From positions 10,429,307 to 10,493,306 of the forward strand of contig NC_057920.1 of the NCBI RefSeq assembly GCF_018873765.1: a DNA stretch of 64,000 nt, given 5' to 3'. The position numbers and the translations under genes are program-made. The DNA is from Telopea speciosissima (taxonomy: Eukaryota; Streptophyta; Magnoliopsida; Proteales; Proteaceae). The stretch's first letter is position 1. The number at the start of each line of letters is the position of its first letter. A model generated the notes under the pieces. The model was given only the letters and a program-made list of their open reading frames with translations, was not told the DNA's origin and made no database searches. Shown one piece after another: positions 1 through 9,500 of this stretch.

Positions 1-1320
1 CTTACGAATTGGATAATTTGTTCCTTCAAACTGCATAGACCGGTCAGTCCTTAGAAAAAAAATCCTCTGCAGTGCCTTATTCTTGCGGTACATTGCATTT
101 AGGGCTTGAGAGCCTGACATGGAAAGTGCAACATCCAAAGGTGCCGAGCTTGAGAAGAAAGAAAAAGCAAAAACTTGATCAATTGAGCTCGCACCGTTGG
201 ATGAAGCATCGTCCACATGTCGAGCTTTCAAACCCAAAGACCCCCTCAAATGAAGGAATTGCTGAGGAATTTAATCCCGGACCCCTCTCTCTGTGGGTGA
301 TCCCTTACCCTGAAACTGGTGTTGCAGCGCTCACACTGCCCCTTCATGGGACTTAGAGTCTTCTCCTGCACCTCCAACACTATTGGATTTCTGGGTTATA
401 GGTGCATGGCATGATACTGAACATCGTAGTAGGTTGAATCAAAATATGGATTTTTTTCACACAGGTGATTTTATAATTATTTTTCAAGTAAAAGAGAAGT
501 AGGGATGTAACGGATCAAATTCAAATCGAATTGGGCACTATCCTAATTCGAATTTGTTTACCAATTTGTTATTCGAATTCAATATTTTAAACGGATTTCG
601 AACATCATCCGATTCTATCCGATTGCCGAAAAAACAGAGACGGGGAGTGAGTGAGAGGAGAAGAAGACGATGGAGCTCTGAATTTTTAATTTTTTTGCTG
701 TCCTCTTTGGGAAGTCTTGTTCTTACTATTGGTTTCGTCTGTGACAGAAATCTAAGTAGCATGAAGAAGAATAAAAAGAAAAAACAAGGTTACAGGAAGA
801 AGGAAAAAATAGTGAAGAATAGAATTTCAGGAAGAAGAAGAATTAGGGGGGAAAAAAGAAGAAGAGAAAACCAGAATCGAAGAGAGAAGAATCAGAATAA
901 GAAATTAAAAAAAAAAAAAAAAAAGAGGATAAAATCATAGTTGAAAGATGAAGAGAAGAAAACCAGAGTCCATGGAAGAAAAAAGAGTAACAATAAGATC
1001 GCAGAATACTAGTCACTAGAGTATGAGGAAACACACAGTCGTCAGGGTCACCTGAGCCGTAGCCACTCACCGTTGTTGGAGACTTGGAGTCGCCTGAGGT
1101 TGTAGACGCACTGACACAGTGGGCGAAAGGGTTAGGGGTTGTCGTCGATGAGGGGTCTCAATTTCTATCCACTCGTTAACGAATCAGTGGAGTGGTTTTC
1201 GTTCCGACATTGAATTGAATCTTCCCCAGATCCCAATCACTTCGTTCAAACAGGCATTGATCAGGCAATCTTCAACAAGTGTCCCCCAGATCCATTGAAA
1301 TGGGAGAAATTATATCCAAC
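1..1320. other. Intergenic, no gene recognised
   Basis: I recognise no protein or RNA gene here. A 94-residue open frame at 72-356 resembles no family I know. Positions about 502-640 look like a worn hAT-type MITE. Positions 640-960 are strongly purine-rich (AAG/GAA runs) and produce a lysine/arginine-rich open frame that is best explained by base composition. Confidence 0.6.
502..640. repeat. Possible hAT-type MITE relic
   Basis: It begins TAGGGATGTAA, close to the terminus of the complete element at 17795-18291, and continues with the same kind of A/T-rich, CGAATT/CGGATT-rich sequence. No matching right end and no target duplication were found, so this is a fragment call only. Confidence 0.3.
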
Positions 1321-1338
1321 CTCGTTACGCTCATCACC

Positions 1339-1346
1339 CTATAAAT
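1339..1346 (+). promoter_or_regulatory. TATA box of the Kunitz gene
   Basis: CTATAAAT lies about 100 bp upstream of the start codon of the Kunitz-type gene. This is a normal distance for a plant TATA box followed by a short 5' leader. No transcription start evidence is available. Confidence 0.5.
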
Positions 1347-1448
1347 TGGCCAAACCATAACCTTCCCTTCCATGACCTCACTTCTCAAATTCAGTAATAC
1401 TCAAGCATTCCATTAACGCAGTTTGCTTTACAACCATCTACGATCATC

Positions 1449-2225
1449 ATGTGGAACAGAGTTCTCTTCCTTTTGGGATTGTCGATTTTGGCCTTCGTTC
1501 AGGTCATAGATGGCTTCTCTCATCACCACCACCACCATCACCACCACCACCAGCAGCTCGACCATCAATCTGCAGTGCATGATACCGATGGCAATGAGCT
1601 CGAAGCAGGGATGCCGTACTACATTGTCTCCGCAATCAGGGGAGGCGGCGGCGGAGGTGTTTCTCTAGGAAGGAGAGAGAGCTCCACCAGTCAAAGTCAC
1701 ACGGCCCATACCCCAACAGTGAAGCAGAGCTCCTACGACAGGAACATGGGAACCCCAGTGATGTTCTCTCCAGCATCCTCAGAACACCCAGAATTGGATT
1801 TGCCGTCTGCAGAAGAAGAGGGAACGATGATAATTCGGGAATCAATGGACATGAACATTTGCTTCTCTGGGATGGACAATAGGGTGTGGCAGGTGGAACA
1901 GAGGAGAGAGCAATCCGGAGGATGGTGGTGGTGGTCGTCAAAGAATTCGAGTTTGAGGTATGTGACGGTGAAGGGGAAGCCAGGGCACCCAGGGGAGTCG
2001 ACAGTGAGGAACTGGTTCAGAATCGAGAGGATAAGCGAGGGTAGCCCTGTATATAGGATCGTCTACTGTCCCAACGTGTGCGAGTCGTGCCATGTGGTGT
2101 GCGGGAGGGTTGGGATTACCAAGGAGAACAGCGAGCGATGGCTATCGGTTTCAGAGCACCGAGAGTTCCCTTTCGTCTTCGTCAGAGCTAGGCAGTCCCA
2201 CGACAGCAACAACAAAGATGAATAG
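1449..2225 (+). CDS. Kunitz/miraculin-like inhibitor with His10 run
   Basis: Intronless gene for a 258-residue secreted protein of the soybean-trypsin-inhibitor (Kunitz STI, miraculin-like) family. These proteins fold as beta-trefoils and usually inhibit proteases or act in defence. Residues 1-22 are a signal peptide. Residues 25-34 are ten consecutive histidines followed by QQ. The Kunitz signature follows (VHDTDGNELEAGMPYYIV). Later come a TPVMFSP strand, an NICFSGM strand, and a C-terminal YCPNVCESCHVVCG block typical of miraculin-like members. The Cys usually found before the TPVMFSP strand is absent, so the first canonical disulfide may not form. Six glycines (about 65-70) and four tryptophans (about 159-162) are further low-complexity runs. 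The family is usually about 200 residues; the excess is mostly these inserts. The start is supported by the signal peptide and the upstream TATA box. Family call is firm; inhibitory activity is inferred only. Confidence 0.88.
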   Translation: MWNRVLFLLGLSILAFVQVIDGFSHHHHHHHHHHQQLDHQSAVHDTDGNELEAGMPYYIVSAIRGGGGGGVSLGRRESSTSQSHTAHTPTVKQSSYDRNMGTPVMFSPASSEHPELDLPSAEEEGTMIIRESMDMNICFSGMDNRVWQVEQRREQSGGWWWWSSKNSSLRYVTVKGKPGHPGESTVRNWFRIERISEGSPVYRIVYCPNVCESCHVVCGRVGITKENSERWLSVSEHREFPFVFVRARQSHDSNNKDE

Positions 2226-2550
2226 AGAAAGAAAGCAGAGTTGAATGGAATAAGAGAAGAAAGAGTCTGGCTATGACGCTGGCTGATCGAGCGGGAATAA
2301 TAGCAGAAGGAATGAGTAAACCGATCCAAAAGTTCTTCTAATTCTCCAACCACGCAAAAGGAAAAATTTACAACAAAAGTTCTGTCCGCAGCAACATTAG
2401 TTAATCAGTCGCCTTTGATTGTTCTATCCAATATCAATCAATTTTGATCTCTCTTTCTCTGCTTGCATTTCCAATTTCTTACTTTTCAATAGCTTTTTGA
2501 ACCCTTTATATTTTGAGGTGGTAAACTTTAGGGTAAAAAGATCATTGCTT

Positions 2551-2702
2551 GGTGGCGTGGCCCTTGCACCAGTATGAGCCGACGGCAATGAGAGTGCAAA
2601 GGGGCATCATCCGCATCAATATGGATGAAATTATTTTATTTCATTGGGGGTGGATTTTGTAATTCACACACTCTTGTGTTTAAGCATAAGGGCCACACGA
2701 CC
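2551..2702. repeat. Foldback element
   Basis: The left arm GGCGTGGCCCTTGCACC pairs with a right arm that reads GTCGTGTGGCCCTTATG on the opposite strand. The middle contains a short CATTGGGGGTGG segment like other foldbacks in this window. Arms are diverged and no target duplication was established. Confidence 0.35.
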
Positions 2703-2800
2703 TCACAATGTTTTTTTTGCCCTATTAAAAATTAGGAAAATAACTTTAAGGAAAGGGTTCTTTTGGATTTTTATCCACTGCTGGACTCATCGTGCGGTGT

Positions 2801-2853
2801 TGCAGGTGCCATGTGTGCCATGTGGGGCCCGTTGCACACACATGGCACCTGCA
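2801..2853. repeat. Perfect 17-bp inverted repeat
   Basis: TGCAGGTGCCATGTGTG at 2801-2817 is exactly complementary to 2837-2853, with a 19-base G/C-rich loop. It would fold into a stable hairpin in DNA or RNA. Nothing shows it is transcribed. Confidence 0.6.
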
Positions 2854-3392
2854 GCGCCAAATGATGAGTACAGCAACGCTGCAGTTACAGCAGCGGATAA
2901 TGATCTGGGTTCTCTCACCAAGCAAAATCAGGGACCACACCAAAGACGTGGAATAAAATGATATCTTATGTAGGAAGAGAGCAAGGTCATTTCTTATGAG
3001 GAGGAGAAAAAGATGGGGTGAGGGGGTGACGGTTAAAATCAAGGCATATTTAGAGATACCATGCGATCTCAGATCTTCATCTCATCGAGGTTTAAATCGT
3101 TGTCTGTTTTCAATAAAGTGGAGCTCAAGCACTACCCTCAGGACCTACTGCTAGCAACGAGGCCTTCTTTTGTTTGGAGATATCCTCTAAGTTTAGTCTG
3201 ATCGAGCTTGTTCTTATTGTTAATTTCCCTTCCACTACCCTCTTCCTTTTTATCTCTGTATAATAATGGAAAATTTGGTACGTTAAGAAAATATTACGGG
3301 TGGAAGATTTGGTATTTCCTAAAAGGAGAAAAAAAAAGAGAATACATTTAAAGGTCCTTGGAATAAAATAAGTAAAGGAAGAGGGGGGGGGG

Positions 3393-3545
3393 TTTCTCTG
3401 TGGGGAAGCATGCACAGGGGCCAATGACAGTGCAAGCAGAAGCATCATGGGGACGAGATTTCTACCTTTCATTGGGGGTGGCGTGGTCATTTCACCACCA
3501 CTGTGTCTTTGCATGGGTAGTACACTCCCCCCAATGAACGTTTCT
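3393..3545. repeat. Foldback element with GTGGTCATTTC core
   Basis: The left end TTTCTCTGTGGGGAAGCATG pairs imperfectly with the right end read on the other strand (GAAACGTTCATTGGGGGGAG). The centre carries CATTGGGGGTGGCGTGGTCA. It belongs to the same loose family as copies at about 5851, 28322, 60081, 61551 and 62955. Confidence 0.45.
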
Positions 3546-3690
3546 TCTGATAAATAAACATTCCACACATCCATAGTTGAAAATTGTTCTAGATCTCAGG
3601 TAGTTCTCTCTATCTCTCTCACCAATTTGATTGGACAAACATGAGGATTTGGGATCCATAAATATTTCAATTTGAAATTTGTTGGTGCAG

Positions 3691-4433
3691 GGCAGTTTGC
3701 CATCTGGATGCTGCCACAATTGTTTGCATATGCATTGAATTTCCCAATACAGAACAGGGGAAGTTCTTTAATGGCTGCAGTAGCAGGAGTGGTGTTGGTT
3801 AAGTTGGAGAAGAATAGATCTCTTTGGCTTTATAAAGCTTTCCTTGGATTCTGCTATACTGTTATGGTTTGGCACTACACTTTTAAGTAACTCTGTCTTT
3901 CTCCACCACCCTTTATGGCTTATGCTATTGGTTCCTGATATTAATTGGTTTGGTTCCATTTCATGGCAGCAGTTGATGCCATCTCTATCTGGTAAGTCTC
4001 TTGAAGGAAGATTTCTCACCAAAAAGAGAACTTTTTGTTCAGAACACACAAGAAAAAAAGATGACCATGGGTGCACAGGCCAGGCCCTACTGGGCTCATG
4101 ATGGATTTTGGGCAGGCTCAGGCCAGCTTGCCTGGGCCAAACTTGCATCCTTCAACCAGTTTTGTCTCAATTAATTTCCATAGATTAAGGCCTGTTTGAA
4201 ATCCTCCTTCTAAACAGACCTTACATTTGAGTTATTGAAATTTTTGGTGTTTGGACTGCTAATAGATAAATCAAATTAATTTTATTAGCTTGTTTGCAAC
4301 TTTCTAGCAGGCCTCTGAAGCCGAGAATCGTATTAAAAAATGGGGAGGATCTGTGGCAGAGGGCTTGGTTCTTTCATCAATCCATTTTTTTCTTCTTTTT
4401 CTGTTTTTCGGCCTCAAGGGTGAAGAACTTTAG
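3691..4433 (+). pseudogene. MATE transporter relic (3' part)
   Basis: This is a decayed paralogue of the intact MATE gene at 6501-13626. After a TGCAG acceptor at 3690 the frame reads GQFAIWMLPQLFAYALNFPI, matching exon 3 of MATE/DETOXIFICATION genes, then loses homology through deletions and ends at a stop near 3888. A second block at about 3965-3991 reads AAVDAISIW, the end of exon 4. A third block begins after a CAG acceptor at 4311 (ASEAENRIKKWGGSVAEG) and equals the last exon, running to a stop at 4431-4433. Exons 1-2 and 5-8 are missing. It cannot encode a membrane transporter. It lies just upstream and in the same orientation as the intact gene, which suggests an old local duplication. 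Confidence 0.8.
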
Positions 4434-4789
4434 TCTTTAGCTGCAGCTGGGCAATAATATCTTTGGAAGGACCTCATGGGGAGAAAGAGGATTTCATTTA
4501 CTCAACAGTTGAAGCAATTTTGTAGTATTCTAGTCAACCAAGGATATTAAATTTTGTTGAGGAAAATTATATCCTGACATTAATTACTCCTTAATTTTCT
4601 GATTAGGTCATTTGGCTTTGACAATTTTTATTATCTATGTCAATTCTACTACTTCAATGCATGATGTTGTCCTATTATTATTAGTAGTATTTCTTTTCAT
4701 TTCAGATTTAAAATTTTTTTTTTTCATTTTATCTAAAATTTGATAACTCCAAATTTTCCCTCCAAAGTGCTTAAAAATCGTTGTACTAA

Positions 4790-5282
4790 GTGTTAGAATT
4801 CACATAATCAGAAATGGTACATATGGCAGAGCTAATTCTTGGAAATATCTGTAAGATATTTCCAAATATTTATTGGGCTTAATTAATTATGCCCTAGCTA
4901 TTGGTGTGGGTCCATGGGCATAAACTTGGTTTGGGACTACTTTAAGGTTAATAGGGGTATACTAGTTTTTTTCATTGTGGGATGGATTGGATTAGGATTT
5001 TGTATTTATTATAAATACATGGTTAGGGTCCCTGCAGTCACTTGATCTTATTCTTGGTTTTTCCCACTAAGAATATGAGGTGTGTGAGGCAAGAAGACTG
5101 GAGAAGATCATGATCAAAGTTTCAAGGCAAAGGATGGCGACACAGAGGAGATTATTCTTCTCCAACATACGCGGGTGCAAGGTACACATTGCTTTCCCCT
5201 TTTTTTTTTTTATTTAATCGTGTTCTAGATTCCTGTATGGAGATGGATTTGGGTTTCACAACACCCAAGGATTTTCTAACAA
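4790..5282. repeat. Possible solo LTR
   Basis: The stretch begins TGTTAGAATT and ends TTTTCTAACA, giving 8-bp inverted ends of LTR type. It contains a TATA-like ATTATAAATACATGG near 5008. I could not find matching target duplications on the two sides, so this could be a rearranged LTR or coincidence. Confidence 0.3.
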
Positions 5283-5850
5283 AATTTACTATAATCATCT
5301 GAAGTGTGCGCATTAGCACTGATGCCTCCCAAGGATAGAACAGTGTAAGCGTAACAGTGGGCAAAGAGTTTATTTATGTTTATGACTGCATATTATCAAT
5401 GGGTTTTGGTTATCCATAGAACCTAAAGTCGTTCACGGTTTGGGACAAAATTGGTCATTCTGTTTATATGATCATCACATCGTGTGTTATAAGGAATGTT
5501 GATTCCATAACACAAATGTGAGTGGACACATGTACATTGAACTGGATCACATGAGAATCTTGAATGGATTACTACTGTCAGATGTATGAAATAAGATTCT
5601 TTTCAGAAGCTTACAATTGGTCCCTTAACCTAAGAAGCCCTAATCGTTGCAATTCAGCAATATGAATTTTGGTGTACTAATGACGATTGATGTGTATTTG
5701 ATTCATGGTGTTTAGTTATGTACAAAAGAGATGCTCGACAAGGTGTGCATTTTCCCCAAGGAAAAATATCAAATAGAGAGTATCTATACATAATTGGGCA
5801 AAATCCCGTGGCATGTTTGAAAATAATTTACAAAAGATTAATTAATAGGG

Positions 5851-5979
5851 AAAAAGCAAAATGATGCTCATGGACACAGGTCCGTGCAAAATGATCGTCG
5901 CACTCCCAAAGATTTTCACCTTTTCATGGGGGTACGATGATCATTTCACACTGCATGCGACCAGGTAGCGTTCTTTCTC
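5851..5979. repeat. Foldback-like element
   Basis: It contains the central CATGGGGG ... GATGATCATTTCACA seen in other foldbacks of the window and ends GTAGCGTTCTTTCTC. The arms are weakly paired, so this is probably an old copy. Confidence 0.3.
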
Positions 5980-6500
5980 TAAAGTAATCGCCAAGCCTAC
6001 TTAGACAAAAAGGCCAAATTAGGAGTCGCGAGTTAGGTTACCTTTCACGGCATTCCTACCTGATTCATTAATAATCCATCAATTCCAACGGACCCTCTTG
6101 GCAATGACTTGTCGATCTCCAAGGCTAGAGACTCTGGATTCAAGAGAGGGGGAGACTTGTAGTTGCCGAGCAACCATCATGTTGACTAGCTACTGATTGG
6201 TCAAGAACACATCATTTTGCTCAACTTGATTTGATTGGATTGGTTTGCATGCATGCATGAGTCTTTTCTGGTTTCCATCTTCCAAAGCTCTTTTCAATTC
6301 ATGGTGGGCTACTCCTCCCTTTTTTCCATTCTTGTCCTGTATCAAACCGTTATTCAGCTTTAGAATTTTCTTCTTTTATGGATTAGAAATTTGGAAGAAT
6401 TGAACGGTTGTAGGCTAACCATGGATGAATAGTATTATTATAAAGTAAGAGACGCAGAAGCTGAGTCTCACGAGAGGATCGATCAGGAAATTTTTGTGAA

Positions 6501-9500
6501 ATGGAGGAGGATTCAATATTACTGCTCCAACTCCATGAAGGGCACAAGACTAATAACCCTACAGTGGACCTGATCAAGCAGGTAGGTGTGGAGTCAAAGA
6601 AGCTATGGAGTATTGGAGGTCCAGCAATCTTCACTTCCATATGTCAATACACACTCACTGCCATCACTCAGACCTTCATAGGGCATGTTGGAACCATTCA
6701 GCTCGCTGCTGTTTCTATGGCGAGTTCTGTTGTTGCTGGATTTGCCTTTGGCATCATGGTAATCCTATTAATTAGCTCCACCTAACTCTGTCTTAGCTGA
6801 ATGTAAAATTTTTATTAATCAACGATCTGTTAAGTTAATATCAACAAAAGGAAGAGGACGGATCGTGTTTTCCTTCACCCATGGTGAAGATCGAGATCCT
6901 GTGTATTTATTGCCAATGGATGCAACTCTAAGGGAGGGCGGGCCTTGGTGCAACAATAAGATTGCTCCATTTTGACCAAGTGGTTAGCAATTCGAGTCTG
7001 GAAACAACCTCTCCGTGAAAACAGGGTTAAGGCTGCATACATTATGACTCTTCCCAGACCTTGTAGTGATGGGAGCCTAATGCACTGGGTACACCCTTTT
7101 TTTTATGCAACTCTAAGGGTAGCTTGGACTAATTGTGACCATCGTGAGTGAAGAGAAACTCTCTCCAAATAAATATTTAAGATTACTCCTTTTTTATTGG
7201 TGGGGAGCTCAATAACTAAACAATTATTGCTACTAGTTAGGTGTAAAATTTTGAACCAACTGTGTCATCTTTTGTTGAACAATTAGTCTTTCTTCTTAAA
7301 ATATCTTCGGATCTAGATACCCTCTAATCGGAGAGAGACATCTCTAAATGGATAGGGTTGTGAATCAAATTGGGATATTCAATTATCTGTTTACATTTAG
7401 TCCCCTCAACATGCTCATCCATCATAAGGATTCGTTGCATCATCACCACAACCCAACCCAAATTGTTTTTAGGAACTTGATCGTTCATTGCTCAAAACCA
7501 ATCAAAAGTCAAAACTCCCTTGAATACTTACACACAAAACATGATTCCTTTGAAACACACTTCTCTTATGTCATCATCTTATTGGGCGGAGCCCAGATTT
7601 GATGAGTTCTATTTGATAGGGAAAAAAAGTCCAGTAAAAAGTGACTCGGATAAATTCGGACTGAGTCTAGTCCTTTTTAATACTAAGTGAATCCACATTA
7701 CTATTGATCAGGTTTTACCAACAAACCCTGGTTTTCCAACTATGTGTAGAACTATTATGGTACTATCCCCTCCCTTTTAATTTTGGTAATGGGTATTACC
7801 CGATTTTGTAATCAGCGGTAGGTCAGAGTGAAACAAGGCCGGGTTGGGTGGGGTTTTGTAAAACCCTAGCCCAACCCTGAGTCCTCTTAGCTCAACCCAA
7901 GTCCAACCCGGCCCTAGGTCGGGTTGAGATATTTCAGCCCAAGCCCAACCTTTTCGGGCTCAACTCAGCCCAGCCCGATCCTAATTGATCCTGTTCGGGC
8001 CGGGTAGGGCTAGGTTGGCAATGATTGGCCCTAATTTTTGCTAGGGCCTGGTTGGCCTTGATTGTTCAATCTCATGTGATTGGATATTGGTTTGTTTCAT
8101 ACTCAATTGACTATTAGACTTTTCTTTGGATTCAAAAACTTAACTCAATCTTAAAATTTTAAATGTTTTTGTTCAATAGATAACTAGCCTTTTTTTTTTG
8201 TAAACCAATAGATAATTAGATACTAAATAAATTTTGTAAAATATAATCAATAAATTGTAAAGCATAACCTAACACAGGGCCGGGCTGGGCCTAGCCCGAG
8301 GCTTAACCCTGGCCCAGCCCGACCCTGACCCTGGGCCTAAAATTTTCAACCCTAACCCCGCCCTCAGGGTTGAAAAATCTAGCCAGACTTTGATTGGGCA
8401 CAGGGCGGGCTAGGGCCGATAGGGCCAAACTTAAACCCCTAATTAGGGCTGTGTAAATGGAATCTTACATGGCTAGTATCTTATTGATCGTCAGATCCCC
8501 CTCTCTGCATCTTAGCCATTCAACACATCTCTATTCAGTACATCCTCTCTCTCTCTCTCCCTCTCTCCATTGTCTCCCTGTCACGCCCCTATTCCAGACA
8601 AGGAATATATTATCATATAAAGGGTGACTAGGACGACGCGTGTCATCCTACTAAACCGCCCGGATCACTGACACAGTGTCCCAACGCACAGTCATATCCA
8701 ATATTAACATAATATAATATTAGAATGCAGAAAAGAGGAATATTACATTCCAAGGATCAGTAGTATTGCGGAAGCGTATAAATCGAATAGTTACAAGATG
8801 TTCAAAGCTAGATGATAAATACAGTAATTAGTTACATTTCCAATGACCATCTAATAACTATCAAAAATGGTATTACAGTAAGTATTTCACCATAGGCCTT
8901 AGCCTCAAAAGTGATCAAAAAGGGATCGAGTCCCGAATATCCTCACGGCCCGTAGGCACAATCGTCGCAAGGACACCCGTCGCCATGTTCCTCAAACACG
9001 GCCTCCGGTTCCTCCTCACCGATCTCATCGTATCCCGAGGGCTGAACTCCAAGTCCCGCGAGATATCCGTCACCTGCACCATAATCTAAAAAGTGTGCGC
9101 ACGAGGGGGTTAGCTCCACTGAGCCAGTGAGGGGATGGGAATGCACAAACACGCAATTCACATAGTCCAATGATGCATGCACATGTTAAGTCCATTTTTC
9201 CACCTAACAAACAACTAAGTCAATGGCATATGCTACTGTGACAACTCGGGAGACACTGTGGGTCACTTAACTTATCGCCACAATGAAACCTCAATTGTCA
9301 CGTGGGACCTACGCCGATCGAAGCCTCCAAGACCACTCGGTGGCGGACCCGATAACCAATACTACCATGATTGGCCTCTCCCACCTCCACGAGAATCCGG
9401 TGTGCGATTACCCAACACCTAAACCCCTGTTGGTAAGGGTCGTAGCATAAGGGTGTGAAATCCTAGCCACAAATATACTACATGCAAGTCCTATCGTCCC

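Larger units (their letters stand above)
2226..3690. other. Intergenic, foldback repeats only
   Basis: No gene seen. It holds an inverted-repeat stretch at about 2551-2702 (arms GGCGTGGCCCTTGCA and a diverged copy), a perfect 17-bp hairpin at 2801-2853, and a foldback element at 3393-3545. The end of the stretch would hold the missing 5' part of the MATE relic that starts at 3691, but no upstream MATE exons are recognisable. Confidence 0.55.
4434..6500. other. Intergenic and promoter of the MATE gene
   Basis: No gene recognised. A possible solo LTR lies at 4790-5282 and a foldback at about 5851-5979. The last 300 bp before the MATE start hold CATGCATGCATG at about 6248, an RY-type sequence that is common in plant promoters but not proof of regulation. 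Confidence 0.5.

Noticed and set aside
72-356. 94-residue open frame near the window start
   Set aside because: It resembles no known family, and there is no signal peptide or conserved motif. Part of its sequence recurs in a foldback at 19296-19488.
554-940. Lys/Arg-rich 128-residue open frame
   Set aside because: The composition follows a purine-rich AAG/GAA tract; it starts inside a MITE-like relic.
4790-5282. Intact retrotransposon at the TGTTAGAA...TTCTAACA stretch
   Set aside because: No matching target duplication, second LTR or coding sequence; kept only as a possible solo LTR.
8943-9182. Minus-strand 79-residue frame
   Set aside because: It lies within the solo LTR and shows no retroelement protein motif.
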